Below are positions 54,113 to 64,000 of a stretch of 64,000 nucleotides of DNA, piece by piece. Below the pieces are notes generated by a model. The model did no database searches, was not told the origin of the DNA, and saw only the letters and a program-made list of their open reading frames with translations. How positions within the stretch are numbered: position 1 is the first letter of the stretch; every line of letters begins with the position of its first letter. A program made the translations under genes and the position numbers. Source of the DNA: Anatilimnocola floriformis. Lineage in GTDB: Bacteria > Planctomycetota > Planctomycetia > Pirellulales > Pirellulaceae. The DNA lies in assembly GCF_024256385.1 (NCBI RefSeq), contig NZ_JAMLFW010000001.1, positions 4,340,001 to 4,404,000 on the forward strand, read 5' to 3'.

Positions 54113-55402
54113 ATGCGATGCAACTATGCCTGCGGCACGGCGGATCACGTTGCCGTTTCGCGCCGTGGATTTCTGCAAGCGGCAGCGACGTTCGGCGGCG
54201 TGGCGGCGGGAACGTGGGGAAGTGGCTTGGTGCAGCCGGCGATTGCCGGGCAACTCGCTTCATCGCAAAAGCGGATCCTCAACATCTTTTTGCACGGCGG
54301 CGTGAGTCAGCTGGAATCGTGGGATCCGAAGCCGAACACTGACACCGGCGGTCCCTTTCGGCCCATCGCCACTTCGGTCCCCGGCACGCAGATTTGCGAA
54401 CTCCTGCCGCACACCGCCAAGGTCATGCACCATCTGGCCATCGTTCGCGGCGTGAACACCAAAAACGGCGACCACGGCAAAGGGCAGATCGAAATGTCGA
54501 CCGGCCGGAATCGCATTCCGGGTACGGAATATCCGCACTTCGGCGCCGTGAGCGCGAAGGTTCTCACGCCAGAGCAATTTCCGTTGCCGGGCCATGTGCT
54601 GGTTCACGGTGGTGGCAACGGCAGCAGCCCGAGCGCCTATCTGGGGCCAAAGTTCGCGAGCGTTTCGCTTTCGGATGGCAAAGCGCCGCAATACTCAGAG
54701 CGTCTCGCCAGTGTCACGGAAGAAGCCGAATCCCGCCGCAATCAGTTTCGGCAGTTGGCCAGCGATCGCTTTGCTGGCCGACGACGAACGGCCGATACCG
54801 ATGCTTATACGTCATCGTACGAACAAGCCCGGCAGTTGATGCAACGGCGCGATGTGTTTGACGTTTCGAAAGAATCCGACAAAGACAAAGAACGCTACGG
54901 CAAGCATGAGTTCGGAACGCACATGTTACTTGCGCGCAGACTGCTCGAGCAGGGCGTGCCGTTTGTGCAGGTGAATCATTCGAACTACGACACGCACTTC
55001 GAGAACTTCGATTTTCACATCGAGCAGCTCGGCGAATTCGATCAGCCCTTTGCGACGCTTGTCGGCGATTTGCATGAGCGGGGTTTGCTGAAAGATACGC
55101 TGATCGTGGTGATGAGCGAATTTGGCCGCACGCCGAAGATCAACAAGAACTACGGCCGCGATCACTGGGGAACTGCCTGGAGCGTGTGCCTCGGCGGCGC
55201 CGGCATTCAGCCCGGCGCGGTGATCGGCAAGACCAACGACAACGGCACGGCAGTGACCGATCGCGAAGTCGATCACGGCCATCTGTTTCATACATATTTG
55301 CGAGCCGTCGGCGTCGATTCGAAACTAGAGTTCAACATCGGCGGTCGCAAATTCCCGATCGCCGATCCGGCGAAGAGCGCGATCACGGAGCTCCTCGCAT
55401 GA
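54113..55402 (+). CDS. DUF1501 domain protein, Tat-exported
   Basis: A 429-residue protein with a twin-arginine signal (SRRGFLQAAATFGGVAAG). The DUF1501 core is visible: ILNIFLHGGVSQLESWDPKP near the N-terminus, LGPKFASVSLSDG and, toward the C-terminus, VVMSEFGRTPKIN and GRDHWGTAWSVCLGGAGI. DUF1501 is related to the alkaline phosphatase/sulfatase fold; the residues D and H that could bind metal are in HGGV and GRDHW. It is preceded by the DUF1549 gene and overlaps the WD40 gene by ATGA, forming an operon. Confidence 0.93.
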   Translation: MRCNYACGTADHVAVSRRGFLQAAATFGGVAAGTWGSGLVQPAIAGQLASSQKRILNIFLHGGVSQLESWDPKPNTDTGGPFRPIATSVPGTQICELLPHTAKVMHHLAIVRGVNTKNGDHGKGQIEMSTGRNRIPGTEYPHFGAVSAKVLTPEQFPLPGHVLVHGGGNGSSPSAYLGPKFASVSLSDGKAPQYSERLASVTEEAESRRNQFRQLASDRFAGRRRTADTDAYTSSYEQARQLMQRRDVFDVSKESDKDKERYGKHEFGTHMLLARRLLEQGVPFVQVNHSNYDTHFENFDFHIEQLGEFDQPFATLVGDLHERGLLKDTLIVVMSEFGRTPKINKNYGRDHWGTAWSVCLGGAGIQPGAVIGKTNDNGTAVTDREVDHGHLFHTYLRAVGVDSKLEFNIGGRKFPIADPAKSAITELLA

Positions 55403-56427
55403 GCCAAGCCGACGAGAAAAAAGAAGAGCCGAAAGTCGATCCTGCCGCGACTCACGAAAAGGCGAAGTGGAAACACAGTCGGCCGCTCACCGCCTGTCGG
55501 TTCGATCCTACGGGAAAATACGTGTTCACCGGCGCGGAAGACAACACCATCCAGCGTTGGGATCTAGCCGACGGCAAGATGACACCTTTTGCGGCACACG
55601 AAAGTTGGGTGCGGGCAATCGGCTTTTCGCACGACGGCCAACAGATGATTTCGGGCGGTTACGACGGTCGGCTGATCTGGTGGGAAACGGCGGCGGAAAA
55701 ACCGGAGCCGATCCGCAAAATCGAATCGGCGCATAACGGCTGGCTGCGCGCGATCGCGGTGAGTCCGAGCGGCCAACAAATTGCCACCTGCGGCAACGAC
55801 AAACTGATCAAGCTCTGGGATATCGCCGATGGCAAACTGCAAGGCGAGCTCGCGGGGCATGAGTCGCACGTTTACAACGTTGCCTTTCATCCCACACAGC
55901 CGCTGCTCGTGAGTTGCGATCTCAAGGGAGTCGTCAAACAGTGGGATCTGACCGAAAAGAAGTTCGTGAAGGACTTCGCCGGCGCGACGGCTCTCTATAA
56001 GTACGACACGACTTTCCGGGCCGACATCGGTGGCGCCCGGAGCATTGCCTTTTCGACGGATGGCAAACTGCTGGCCCTCGGCGGAATCACGAACGTCTCG
56101 AATGCCTTCGCCGGCATCGGTAACGCCGCGATCGTTGCGTTTGACTGGGAAACGGGCCAAGTCACGAAAACGCATGTCCCCAAAGAAGCCGTCAACGGCA
56201 CGGCTTGGGGCGTGCAGCATCATCCGGATGGTTACTGGATAGGACTTGCCGGCGGTGGTGGTGGCGGGTTCCTGTACTTCTGGAAGCATGACGCCGTGAA
56301 TGAGTTCTTCAAGCTGAAGCTTCCCGACAATGGGCGAGATTTGCACATGCACGCTGACTTGCGGCAACTCGCAGTTGCTCATTCGGACCTTCACATCCGC
56401 TTGTTCGCCATGTATAAGAAAGCCTGA
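55399..56427 (+). CDS. WD40 repeat protein
   Basis: A 342-residue protein starting at an ATG that overlaps the DUF1501 stop. About six WD40 repeats are visible, for example [20 protein letters not shown] ending in [37 protein letters not shown] and [20 protein letters not shown]. There is no signal peptide, so the protein is probably cytoplasmic unless the N-terminal acidic/lysine-rich stretch hides another route. WD40 proteins scaffold protein complexes. Position at the end of the DUF1549-DUF1501 unit is a recurrent planctomycete pattern. Confidence 0.9.
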   Translation: MSQADEKKEEPKVDPAATHEKAKWKHSRPLTACRFDPTGKYVFTGAEDNTIQRWDLADGKMTPFAAHESWVRAIGFSHDGQQMISGGYDGRLIWWETAAEKPEPIRKIESAHNGWLRAIAVSPSGQQIATCGNDKLIKLWDIADGKLQGELAGHESHVYNVAFHPTQPLLVSCDLKGVVKQWDLTEKKFVKDFAGATALYKYDTTFRADIGGARSIAFSTDGKLLALGGITNVSNAFAGIGNAAIVAFDWETGQVTKTHVPKEAVNGTAWGVQHHPDGYWIGLAGGGGGGFLYFWKHDAVNEFFKLKLPDNGRDLHMHADLRQLAVAHSDLHIRLFAMYKKA

Positions 56428-56608
56428 CGTTTTATGTGGCCGCTGTTTGTCTTGGCAGGCGCCCTACTCTCTCAGGGCCAGCTTCTGCCAGCGCAATCTC
56501 TCCCTCCGCAGCGGCTGGAATTCATCCAACCTTGATTTGAGCGTTGCTCCGTCCATCGTCAGAATGGGCAGCAAACGCAGGCTGCGATTTTTTGAGAGAG
56601 GTATCCCA

Positions 56609-57574
56609 ATGAAGTCACGCGGATTCACGCTGGTGGAACTGCTCGTGGTCATCGCCATTATTGGCGTCTTGGTGGCGCTCTTGCTGCCCGCCGTTCAAGC
56701 GGCTCGCGAAGCCGCACGGCGGATGAGTTGCCAGAACAATCTCAAGCAGTTGTCGCTGGCGCTGCAGAACCATGAGGACGTTTACAAGAGACTGCCTGAA
56801 GGCCTGCGCCAAGAAGCGAGTCCTTATCGCGGCTACACCTTCTTCACGAAGCTCCTCCCTTATTTCGAACAAAAGGGACTTGGTGATAAGTGGGATTTCA
56901 CCAACCTGGGAAACAACACGACGAACGGCTACACCGCGACCAAGCTCAAGTCGCTGATGTGCCCGACGGATGTATTTCAATCCCTAGTGTTCACCGTTCC
57001 TGTCAGCTCGAGTTCCGGCGTCGCCTACGCGGGTGACTATTCGGTGACGAGCTACGTTGGCAATTTTGGCGAGGTGAGCTATCACCCCACGACGTCACCC
57101 CTCGGCCCCTGCAAGGCAAATGGCGTGCTGTTTTTCACCGGGCCAGCCGGTGCACCGGCTGTCAATCAAGAAGCAGTCGGACTCAAGGACATTACCGACG
57201 GCACGAGCAACACGATCATGATGGGTGAGCGCTATCACCTCGATAAAAACTTCGACACGATCACAGCATCCAGCCGCAGCGACCTGCTGATGCACCAGTG
57301 GTCGATGTGGGCCTGGTCAGGCGGTTTCAAGGGCTCCGGCCATGTGCTTGCCAGCGCAGCCGTGCCAATCAACAACCGCGTGACGCTGCCGCTGGGCTCT
57401 GGCTTCGGTCCGCAGGATCGACGGATTGCCGGTTACAGCAGCGGTCATCCTGGCGGCGCCAACATGACGCTCTGCGACGGCAGCGTGCGATTTTTGCGAG
57501 ATAGCATTTCCCAGGTCACACTCGTCGCCCTTAGTTCGCGCGACAGCGGCGATGTGATTGCCGAAGATTTCTAA
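56609..57574 (+). CDS. DUF1559 domain type IV pilin-like protein
   Basis: A 321-residue protein with a class III prepilin signal: [20 protein letters not shown], cut after G5 by prepilin peptidase. The N-terminal helix is followed by [20 protein letters not shown], the planctomycete DUF1559 signature, and the C-terminal H/DG motif [14 protein letters not shown] good ribosome binding site (GAGAGAGG) precedes the ATG. It is a pseudopilin of a type II secretion or pilus-like system; many paralogues exist in these genomes. The next gene, 28 bases downstream, encodes a small lipoprotein, a pairing often seen. Confidence 0.92.
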   Translation: MKSRGFTLVELLVVIAIIGVLVALLLPAVQAAREAARRMSCQNNLKQLSLALQNHEDVYKRLPEGLRQEASPYRGYTFFTKLLPYFEQKGLGDKWDFTNLGNNTTNGYTATKLKSLMCPTDVFQSLVFTVPVSSSSGVAYAGDYSVTSYVGNFGEVSYHPTTSPLGPCKANGVLFFTGPAGAPAVNQEAVGLKDITDGTSNTIMMGERYHLDKNFDTITASSRSDLLMHQWSMWAWSGGFKGSGHVLASAAVPINNRVTLPLGSGFGPQDRRIAGYSSGHPGGANMTLCDGSVRFLRDSISQVTLVALSSRDSGDVIAEDF

Positions 57575-57602
57575 GAGTCCAAAATTCGAATTCCTGATTG
57601 CC

Positions 57603-58034
57603 ATGCAAAAGTACTTTGCCGCTTTGCTCGCACTGATTGCGATTGGCTTGTCCACAGGCTGCAACAAGTCGCCTTATAAAACGACGCTCGCCGCTGGCAT
57701 CGTCACCCAGAACGGCCAGCCCCTGCCGGGCGTAGAAGTGCAGTTCTGTCCCGATCCAGAAGCCCTCACGAAGGGGCCATCAGCGCTGGGTGAAACCGAC
57801 GAACAAGGAAAGTTCGTCCTGCGCTACGCCGTCCCTGGCGCGAACCAATCCAAAGAAGGAGCCGTTGTCGGCAAGCACAAGGTGACGCTGGCCGACCTGC
57901 GGCAAAAGCCCGCGCCGCAAGGCTATCCGCCCAATCCCAGCCGGGTTCCGAAGATTTACGGCAGCGTGCAAACCACGCCCCTCAAGCTGGAAGTGGTCGA
58001 AGGGGGCGGCGAAATCGCCATTGAGGTTAAGTAG
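57603..58034 (+). CDS. Small lipoprotein with carboxypeptidase regulatory-like domain
   Basis: A 143-residue lipoprotein from ATG 57603: the lipobox is LSTGC with C20. The rest is a beta-sandwich of the carboxypeptidase regulatory-like type: AAGIVTQNGQPLPGVEVQFC, DEQGKFVLRYAVPGANQS, HKVTLADL and LKLEVVEGGGEIAIEV. It follows the DUF1559 gene and is probably co-transcribed; such lipoproteins are common partners of DUF1559 proteins. It converges with the VapC-like gene, 20 bases apart. Its role is unknown. Confidence 0.85.
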   Translation: MQKYFAALLALIAIGLSTGCNKSPYKTTLAAGIVTQNGQPLPGVEVQFCPDPEALTKGPSALGETDEQGKFVLRYAVPGANQSKEGAVVGKHKVTLADLRQKPAPQGYPPNPSRVPKIYGSVQTTPLKLEVVEGGGEIAIEVK

Positions 58035-58054
58035 CGGCCTACCTCAGCAGGTGA

Positions 58055-58444
58055 CTACCACTGCTCCCATTTCAAGTTGCTGATATGCCGAAAATGTTGG
58101 TCACGCGACACAAGTATCAAATTGTGTTGGAGAGCGACTGCTGCGATCCAAATATCGTTTTCGGGTATGGGATTTCCTGTTGTTCGCAAATCGTGCTTGA
58201 TTCGCCCATAGTAATCAGCGGTCTCTGCGTCGCACGGCAGGACCTCAATTGTGTCGGCAAATGCTCTGACTTGGGCTAGATTTTGCTCAACCTTGGCTGA
58301 GTGATATGCCCCGTACTGGAGTTCCCCGATTGCGACAACGGGCGCCACCACCCCTGTCGTCACCGCGAGTCTGGCGATCACCTGAGAATCGCTCTTGAAA
58401 ACCGCGACAATGATATTCGTGTCGAGCAAATGACTACCACTCAT
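58055..58444 (-). CDS. VapC-like PIN domain toxin
   Basis: A 129-residue PIN-domain protein (ATG 58444; an ATG two codons earlier is possible). Acidic active-site residues are D8 (LLDTN), E41 (VVAIGELQYG), D97 (ENDIWIAA) and D115 (LVSRDQHF), the set of Mg-dependent ribonucleases of VapBC toxin-antitoxin systems. Its start overlaps the end of the antitoxin-like gene by about 11 bases, the normal order antitoxin then toxin. The target RNA is unknown; VapC toxins often cut tRNA. Confidence 0.88.
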   Translation of the reverse strand: MSGSHLLDTNIIVAVFKSDSQVIARLAVTTGVVAPVVAIGELQYGAYHSAKVEQNLAQVRAFADTIEVLPCDAETADYYGRIKHDLRTTGNPIPENDIWIAAVALQHNLILVSRDQHFRHISNLKWEQW

Positions 58445-58661
58445 CTGCATCGATCCTCTCGCAGCCTTGTTCAATAGCTGCCGACATCTGGCTCAGATCT
58501 GCCGTTTCGATCGCACCTGCAAATCGCAGGAGTTCGGAGCCGGGGGTAGCCATTGGCTGCTCTCGCAGTCGTCTGGCGAAGGCCAAAACCTCCCGCTGCT
58601 GAACAAGAGGGAGCTCGTTCAGACAAGCCACCAATTGTCGTTCGATTGCCGCATCCACCAT
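58434..58661 (-). CDS. VapB-like antitoxin
   Basis: A 75-residue protein from ATG 58661, eight bases after GGAGA; a longer frame starting near 58754 lacks such a site. The N-terminal half is helical (ERQLVACLNELPLVQQREVL), similar to the small antitoxins that pair with PIN toxins, and the acidic C-terminus (AIEQGCERIDADEW) could bind the toxin. No ribbon-helix-helix or AbrB fold is obvious. It is directly upstream of and overlapping the toxin gene, which is the main reason for the call. Confidence 0.7.
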   Translation of the reverse strand: MVDAAIERQLVACLNELPLVQQREVLAFARRLREQPMATPGSELLRFAGAIETADLSQMSAAIEQGCERIDADEW

Positions 58662-58890
58662 CTGAATTTCTCCGGAGCTATCACCGCAATCAATTCTAAC
58701 ACGGCGAAACTGACAGGCGAATGGATCGCAACCCGCTGTTGCCAATTGCTGCAACCAAGTAACATTAAGGGTTCGTTCCGGCTTGTCAGTCCGCGGTTTT
58801 TGGGAGCCTGAGTAAGATCCTCCGCTGAGCGTGGCCGGAGCCGCTGTGCCGCCTAAAAACTGCGCAGCCCGCCGCCGAGATTACTGCGCA

Positions 58891-61800
58891 ATGTCTCTCC
58901 GCCGCACTCCCGTTTACGATCAACTTGAAAACCTCCTCGCCGACCGCGTCCTGATTCTCGACGGCGCGATGGGCTCGATGATTCAGCGCTATAAGCTGAC
59001 CGAGGAGCAGGTCCGCGGCGACCGCTTTGCCGAGCATGACAAAGCCAAGCATCTCAAAAATTTCTCCGATTTGCTGTGCCTGACGCATCCGGACAAAATC
59101 ACGTCGATCCACAAGCAATACCTGGAAGCCGGCGCCGACATCATCGAGACCAACACCTTCGGCGCGAGCCTGGTGGGGATGGAAGATTTTGCTCTGCCGA
59201 ACGAACTCGTGCGCGAGATCAACCTGGCCGCAGCGAAATGCGCGCGGGCTGCGGCGGAGGCCTACAGCACTAAGGATAAACCGCGTTTTGTTGCTGGTTC
59301 GATCGGTCCAACCGCCAAGCAGATGGCGATCTCGACCAAGGTCGACGATCCCGCCTACCGCAACGCCGAGTTCGACCAGATGGTCGATTCCTACTACGAC
59401 CAGGTCGAAGCCCTGGTCGATGGCGGCGTCGATTTGCTTCTGCCCGAAACGGTCATCGACACACTCAATCTCAAGGCGTGCTTGTTTGCGATCGAAAAGG
59501 TCTTCGCGAAAAAAGGCTTTCGGATTCCCGTCATTGCCTCAGGCACGTTCAGCGATGCGGGTGTGACGTTTGTCTCAGCCCAAAATGTCGAAGCCTTTTG
59601 GAACAGCGTCTCGCACGTGCCGTTGCTCGCGGTCGGCATGAACTGTGCGCTCGGCCCGCAAACGATGCGGCCGCACATCGAAGAAATGTCGAAGGTCGCC
59701 GGCACGCACATCAGCTGCTATCCCAACGCTGGTTTGCCGAACGAAATGGGGCAGTACGACCTCGATCCGCCGCAGATGGCAAATCTAGTAGGCGAGTTCG
59801 TCGAGAACGGCTGGATCAATATCCTCGGCGGTTGCTGCGGCACGACGCCGCCGCACATCGGTGCGATGGCCGAACGGGTCCGCCGGATGAAGCCGCATCA
59901 GGTGAAGCAGCCCGAGCGCTGGTTGCGCTTGGCGGGCACGCAGGCATTCACGCAGCGGCCCGATAGCAACTTCACGATGATCGGCGAACGGACGAACGTC
60001 ACCGGCTCGAAGGCCTTTGCACGTTTGATTCGCGACGGCAAGTTCGAAGAAGCCGTCGACGTTGCACGGCAGCAAGTCCTCGGCGGCGCGACGGTTATCG
60101 ATATCAACATGGACGACGCGCTGCTCGACGGCGAAGCGGCCATGACGAAGTTCCTGCGCTTGATCGCCGGCGATGGCGATGTTTCCAAAGTGCCGGTGAT
60201 GATCGACAGCAGCAAGTGGTCGGTCATCGAAGCGGGCCTGCGAGCGACCCAAGGCAAGAGCATCGTCAATTCGATCAGCCTCAAGGACGGCGAGGAAGAA
60301 TTCCTCCGCCGTGGGCAACTCGTCCGCAACTACGGCGCGGCCTGCGTCGTCATGGCCTTCGATGAGCAAGGTCAGGCAGTGGAGATCGACGAGAAAGTTC
60401 GCATCTGCAAGCGAGCGTATGACCTGCTGACCAGCAAACTCGATTTTCCGCCGGAAGACATCATCTTCGATCCCAACATCCTCACCGTTGCGACGGGGAT
60501 GGAGGAGCACAACAACTACGCGGTCAACTTTATCGAAGCTACGCGGATCATCAAGCAAGTTTGCCCCGGCGCGAAAGTCAGCGGCGGCGTAAGCAACGTC
60601 AGCTTCTCTTTCCGTGGCAACGACATTGTCCGCGAAGCGATCCACAGCGCGTTTTTGTATCATGCGATCCGCGCCGGTCTCGACATGGGCATCGTCAACG
60701 CGGGGCAACTCGCGGTGTACGAAGAGGTTCCAAAAGAACTCCTCACGCGCGTCGAAGACGTCATTCTCAATCGTCGCCCCGATGCTACCGAACGGCTGAT
60801 TCAACTGGCTGAAACGGTGAAGGGCAAAGGCAAAGCCGCCGCCACCGAAGACCTCAGCTGGCGTGAAGGGACCGTGCAAGAACGGTTGAAGCACGCGTTG
60901 ATCAAAGGGCACGATAAGTTCATCGAGCAGGATACCGAAGAAGCCCGGCAGCACTACGATCGCTGCTTGCGAATCATCGAAGGGCCGCTGATGGACGGCA
61001 TGAGTGTCGTCGGCGACCTTTTCGGCGCGGGAAAGATGTTCCTGCCGCAGGTCGTCAAAAGCGCTCGCGTCATGAAGAAAGCGGTTGGCTATCTCCTCCC
61101 CTTCATGGAAGAAGAGAAAAAATCGGCCGGCCTCGAGCAGCAGAGCTTCCGCGGCAAAATGTTGATAGCCACAGTGAAGGGCGACGTGCACGACATCGGC
61201 AAGAACATAGTCGCCGTTGTGCTCGGCTGCAATAACTACCAGGTGATCGACCTGGGAGTGATGGTCCCCGCCGAGAAGATTCTCGATACGGCAATCAAGG
61301 AAAGCTGCGACATCATCGGCCTGTCGGGCCTGATCACTCCTAGCCTTGATGAAATGACCTACGTTGCTCGCGAAATGCAACGCCGCGGCATGACCCTGCC
61401 GCTGTTAATCGGCGGCGCGACGACCAGCGCCAAACACACTGCCGTGAAGATTGCAACGCAGTACGGCCAGCCCGTTGTGCATGTGCTCGATGCCTCGCGC
61501 TCGGTCGGCGTGGTCGAGCGTTTGCTCAATCCCGATTCGCGGCCCGCCATCGAAGCCGAAAATAAAGAGCTGCAACGGCAACTGGTGCAGTCGTATTCCA
61601 ATCGTCAGCAAAAACTGGTGACCCTGGCTGAAGCCCGCGAAAAGAAATTCGCCACTGATTGGCAAACCGTGCGCATCGACAAACCGGCGTTCACGGGAGC
61701 GAGGGTGCTGCGCGATATTCCGCTTGAAAAGATCGTGCCCTATATCGATTGGTCGCCGTTCTTTCAGACCTGGGAACTGAAGGGGAAGTATCCGCGGATC

Positions 61801-62592
61801 TTCCAGGATCTGAACGTCGGCAAGGAAGCGAAGAAGCTCTTCGACGATGCCCAGCAGTTGCTGCAGCAGATCATTGCCAACAAGCAGTTGACCGCGAACG
61901 CGGTGTACGGCTTTTGGCCAGCGGCAAGCGACGGCGACGACATCATCCTGTATACGGACGAATCGCGGCAAAGCGAACTCATGCGGTTTCACACGCTCCG
62001 CCAACAATGGCAACGCCAAGGGCAGGAATGTTACCGCGCGCTGGCCGATTACATCGCACCGGTTGGCCGCGGTCGCGAGGACTATCTCGGTGCCTTTGCC
62101 GTCACGGCGGGCCTCGGCTGCGACGAACTGTCGGCTGAGTTTTTGAAGAAGTATGACGATTACAGCTCGATCAACGTCAAAGCCCTTGCCGATCGCTTGG
62201 CCGAGGCCCTGGCAGAGATGATGCACGAACAAGCCCGGCAGGACTGGGGCTACGAGCAAGTCGGCTCGTTGAAAAATGACGAGCTCATTGAAGAAAACTA
62301 TCGCGGCATTCGTCCTGCGGCCGGCTACCCTTCGCAGCCCGATCACACCGAGAAGCGGGCACTCTTTGATCTGCTAAACGCCGAGCAGAATGCGGGCGTC
62401 AAACTGACGGAGTCGTTTGCCATGTGGCCGGCTGCCAGCGTGAGCGGACTTTACTTCGGCCACCCCGAATCCCGCTATTTTGCGCTCGACCGCATCACGC
62501 GCGAACAAGTCGAAGATTATGCCCGCCGCAAGCGAATGACCTTACTTGAAGTCGAACGTTGGCTCGCGCCTAACCTAGGGTATGACCCTTAG
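58891..62592 (+). CDS. metH: Methionine synthase, cobalamin-dependent
   Basis: A 1233-residue cobalamin-dependent methionine synthase, close to the E. coli 1227. Domain order: homocysteine-binding (about 5-335; [10 protein letters not shown] has the zinc cysteines), pterin-binding (about 350-640; [17 protein letters not shown]), cobalamin-binding with cap (about 650-890; DVHDIG gives D765, H767 and G770, equal to the lower-ligand histidine loop), and AdoMet-activation domain (about 905-1233; [15 protein letters not shown]). It transfers the methyl group of 5-methyl-THF to homocysteine. The start is the ATG at 58891; an upstream in-frame extension lacks family sequence. I saw no cobalamin or SAH riboswitch before it. 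Confidence 0.96.
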   Translation: MSLRRTPVYDQLENLLADRVLILDGAMGSMIQRYKLTEEQVRGDRFAEHDKAKHLKNFSDLLCLTHPDKITSIHKQYLEAGADIIETNTFGASLVGMEDFALPNELVREINLAAAKCARAAAEAYSTKDKPRFVAGSIGPTAKQMAISTKVDDPAYRNAEFDQMVDSYYDQVEALVDGGVDLLLPETVIDTLNLKACLFAIEKVFAKKGFRIPVIASGTFSDAGVTFVSAQNVEAFWNSVSHVPLLAVGMNCALGPQTMRPHIEEMSKVAGTHISCYPNAGLPNEMGQYDLDPPQMANLVGEFVENGWINILGGCCGTTPPHIGAMAERVRRMKPHQVKQPERWLRLAGTQAFTQRPDSNFTMIGERTNVTGSKAFARLIRDGKFEEAVDVARQQVLGGATVIDINMDDALLDGEAAMTKFLRLIAGDGDVSKVPVMIDSSKWSVIEAGLRATQGKSIVNSISLKDGEEEFLRRGQLVRNYGAACVVMAFDEQGQAVEIDEKVRICKRAYDLLTSKLDFPPEDIIFDPNILTVATGMEEHNNYAVNFIEATRIIKQVCPGAKVSGGVSNVSFSFRGNDIVREAIHSAFLYHAIRAGLDMGIVNAGQLAVYEEVPKELLTRVEDVILNRRPDATERLIQLAETVKGKGKAAATEDLSWREGTVQERLKHALIKGHDKFIEQDTEEARQHYDRCLRIIEGPLMDGMSVVGDLFGAGKMFLPQVVKSARVMKKAVGYLLPFMEEEKKSAGLEQQSFRGKMLIATVKGDVHDIGKNIVAVVLGCNNYQVIDLGVMVPAEKILDTAIKESCDIIGLSGLITPSLDEMTYVAREMQRRGMTLPLLIGGATTSAKHTAVKIATQYGQPVVHVLDASRSVGVVERLLNPDSRPAIEAENKELQRQLVQSYSNRQQKLVTLAEAREKKFATDWQTVRIDKPAFTGARVLRDIPLEKIVPYIDWSPFFQTWELKGKYPRIFQDLNVGKEAKKLFDDAQQLLQQIIANKQLTANAVYGFWPAASDGDDIILYTDESRQSELMRFHTLRQQWQRQGQECYRALADYIAPVGRGREDYLGAFAVTAGLGCDELSAEFLKKYDDYSSINVKALADRLAEALAEMMHEQARQDWGYEQVGSLKNDELIEENYRGIRPAAGYPSQPDHTEKRALFDLLNAEQNAGVKLTESFAMWPAASVSGLYFGHPESRYFALDRITREQVEDYARRKRMTLLEVERWLAPNLGYDP

Positions 62593-62655
62593 GTTATTAT
62601 GGTCCCTTCGCCGGCAGCCTTCCTCGCCGCGATTCCTTCCTTTGCATGATGTTTC

Positions 62656-63708
62656 ATGAATTTCCTTCCGCTGCTGGATTGCCTTCCTTTGGGCCTGATC
62701 GACATTCTGGGTCAAAAGCTCGAAGCTTCTGACCTGGCCGTGGTGGGCCTGCTCATCTTGCTGGAAGGCGTGCTGTCGATCGACAACGCGCTCGTGCTCG
62801 GCCTGCTGGCCAAACGCTTGCCGGCCCATCAACGGTCGCGGGCCCTGAGCTACGGCTTGATCGGCGCATTCGTGTTTCGCGTGATCGCCATCTGCACTGC
62901 GAGCTTGCTGTTGCAGTTGCCATTTGTGAAGTTCATCGGCGGAGCTTATCTCGTTTACATCGCGGTCAAGCATCTGTTTTTCGAAGGGAAGCAGGAAGGC
63001 GAAGACGAAGTCAAACTCGACGAGCATGGCCACCCGATCGTGACGGAAGAAGATACTTCGACGGGCAAGACGTTCGTCGGCGCAGCATTCTGGCCGACTG
63101 TTCTAGTCATCGAACTGACCGATATCGCGTTTGCGGTCGACTCCATCCTGGCGGCCATGGCGCTCGCGGGTGGTCATGTCGAAAAGCTGTGGGTCGTTAT
63201 CACGGGCGGCATCATCGGCGTGGTGTTGATGCGCTTCGCGGCGGCGATCTTCATCAAGCTGCTGGAGAAATTCCCGCGGTTCGAAACGTCGGCGTATCTA
63301 CTGGTCGTCGTCATCGGCATCAAACTGCTCGCCGACTGGACTGCTAACAGCGACTGGAGCTTTGACAAGCATTTCGCCGACAAGTGGATCGGTGGCGCGA
63401 AGCCGACCTTTGTCGCCATTGAAAAATCTCGACGCGAAACAACGCACAACTACGAGCATTGGTTGGAGCAGAGCTATCCGCTGCACATCGTGCCGGAAGA
63501 GAAGCGGATCGAGCTCGAAATCGATGCGGCCAAAGCCAAGGACGAGAAGAAAGTGCCCGACCTGGAGAAGAAACTAGCGGACTTTCGCGAGAAGCACATC
63601 CCGCACTTGCTCGATTTCCACGATCTCCGTCGGCCAGAATGCTCGTCATTCTGGCTCATCATGGTCTTGTGCTTCTGCTTCGGGTTTTTGCCCGGTAAGA
63701 AGCACTAG
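62656..63708 (+). CDS. TerC family integral membrane protein
   Basis: A 350-residue TerC/Alx family protein with about seven to nine hydrophobic segments. The family motifs are LLEGVLSIDNALVLGLLAKR near the N-terminus and IELTDIAFAVDSILAAMAL in the middle, with acidic residues that are thought to carry metal ions. A charged loop with a His/Glu stretch (GKQEGEDEVKLDEHGHPIV) and a C-terminal soluble helical segment are extras. TerC-like proteins are linked to manganese or calcium export and tellurite resistance. It follows metH by 63 bases with its own start. Confidence 0.9.
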   Translation: MNFLPLLDCLPLGLIDILGQKLEASDLAVVGLLILLEGVLSIDNALVLGLLAKRLPAHQRSRALSYGLIGAFVFRVIAICTASLLLQLPFVKFIGGAYLVYIAVKHLFFEGKQEGEDEVKLDEHGHPIVTEEDTSTGKTFVGAAFWPTVLVIELTDIAFAVDSILAAMALAGGHVEKLWVVITGGIIGVVLMRFAAAIFIKLLEKFPRFETSAYLLVVVIGIKLLADWTANSDWSFDKHFADKWIGGAKPTFVAIEKSRRETTHNYEHWLEQSYPLHIVPEEKRIELEIDAAKAKDEKKVPDLEKKLADFREKHIPHLLDFHDLRRPECSSFWLIMVLCFCFGFLPGKKH

Positions 63709-63720
63709 CAACTGGTCAGG

Positions 63721-64000
63721 CTATTCCTGCTGTTGCTGCTGAGTGCTCCGCAGATCCCGTTCACGCTGTGCGGCCAGCTCAGCAAAGTACAGGTCGGTTG
63801 CGTAAGTCTGCGGATTGACGACAGGCCCCATGCTGCTTTGCTCGGCTGGGGTCTCACTGCTACGCAGCGCAGACACCGTTTCGAGCGTCACGGATTCAGG
63901 CGCCGTGAGGGGAGGGACGGGATTCTCGTTCAGGTAGTTAATGATCGGAATCGCATCGAACGCCGTGATCTGGTTGTCGCTGTTCACGTCGAGATAGGGC
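63721..64000 (-). CDS. Dockerin-ended protein, C-terminal part (cut by window edge)
   Basis: Frame open to the window end. The visible part starts inside a dockerin type I repeat: YLDVNSDNQITAFDAIPIIN, with the calcium-loop pattern D-x-N-x-D-N-x-I-T-A-x-D. A proline/serine/threonine-rich stretch and a Gln-rich end (RSTQQQQQE) follow. In planctomycetes such a dockerin-like segment closes large exported proteins whose N-terminus has an LExR motif. The 5' part and the rest of the domain set lie outside the window. It ends 12 bases after the TerC stop, convergent. Confidence 0.85.
   Translation of the reverse strand, partial: PYLDVNSDNQITAFDAIPIINYLNENPVPPLTAPESVTLETVSALRSSETPAEQSSMGPVVNPQTYATDLYFAELAAQRERDLRSTQQQQQE

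Noticed and set aside
58755-58890. Possible riboswitch before metH
   Set aside because: I looked for cobalamin and SAH riboswitch core motifs and did not find them; only GC-rich sequence.
59785-61380. A 531-codon minus-strand frame opposite metH
   Set aside because: Antisense shadow of metH; metH motifs fix the real frame.

Overview
The window looks like a chromosomal segment of a planctomycete, most likely from the Pirellulales. The evidence is the combination of families: a DUF1549/DUF1553 protein with a CxxCH motif followed by a Tat-exported DUF1501 protein and a WD40 protein, a DUF1559 pseudopilin paired with a small lipoprotein, an ECF-type sigma factor next to a Ser/Thr kinase, exported proteins with an N-terminal LE(S/N/E)xR-like motif, a dockerin-ended protein, and a small gene starting with the NPYESP motif. 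No rRNA, tRNA, CRISPR array or prophage was seen. Most genes are ordinary chromosomal genes in short operons on both strands.

Layout. 1-3.1 kb (+): the end of an Fpg/Nei glycosylase gene, a UbiA prenyltransferase plus TIM-barrel pair, and a LysM protein. 3.1-10.2 kb (-): a MoxR / DUF58 / BatA-VWA / VWA operon, split between its second and third genes by a 0.5-kb element made of a DUF559 nuclease gene between 47-bp inverted repeats. 10.5-13.0 kb (+): an acyltransferase, a 7Fe ferredoxin and a probably frameshifted small membrane gene next to a duplicated scrap of the neighbouring helicase 3' end. 13.0-17.8 kb (-): a 1003-residue SF2 helicase and a membrane coiled-coil protein. 18.2-23.8 kb (+): a DUF11 lipoprotein, purU, an M50 protease and a nitronate monooxygenase. 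23.8-30.8 kb: a PQQ-propeller protein and an Rrf2 regulator (-), then a ferritin-like protein, SDR, FAD oxidoreductase, Nudix hydrolase and serine hydrolase (+).

30.8-35.1 kb: a polysaccharide pyruvyl transferase (-) diverging from an ECF sigma / kinase-TPR / small exported protein locus. 35.1-37.7 kb (-): an HTH regulator, a class V aminotransferase and a DksA-type zinc-finger protein. 38.1-40.0 kb (+): a membrane protein and a glycosyltransferase; pterin dehydratase lies on the opposite strand and overlaps its end. 40.5-46.1 kb (-): an 11-repeat cadherin-like giant protein and a kinase fused to a degenerate receiver domain, with a gene-less copy of the repeat pair between them. 46.3-58.0 kb (mainly +): a ROK kinase, a beta-helix/GATase-like protein, a ferredoxin, the DUF1549-DUF1501-WD40 operon and the pseudopilin/lipoprotein pair. 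58.0-64.0 kb: a VapBC-like pair (-), metH and a TerC protein (+), and the dockerin-bearing end of a protein cut by the window edge (-).

The best candidate for something undescribed is the DUF559 nuclease element. Its terminal repeats form hairpins, one repeat encodes the protein's own C-terminus, the unit sits inside an otherwise compact operon, and a gene-less pair of the same repeats lies 36 kb away. This resembles an autonomous/non-autonomous mobile or REP-like system built on a Vsr-fold nuclease rather than a transposase. Transposition itself is inferred, not shown.
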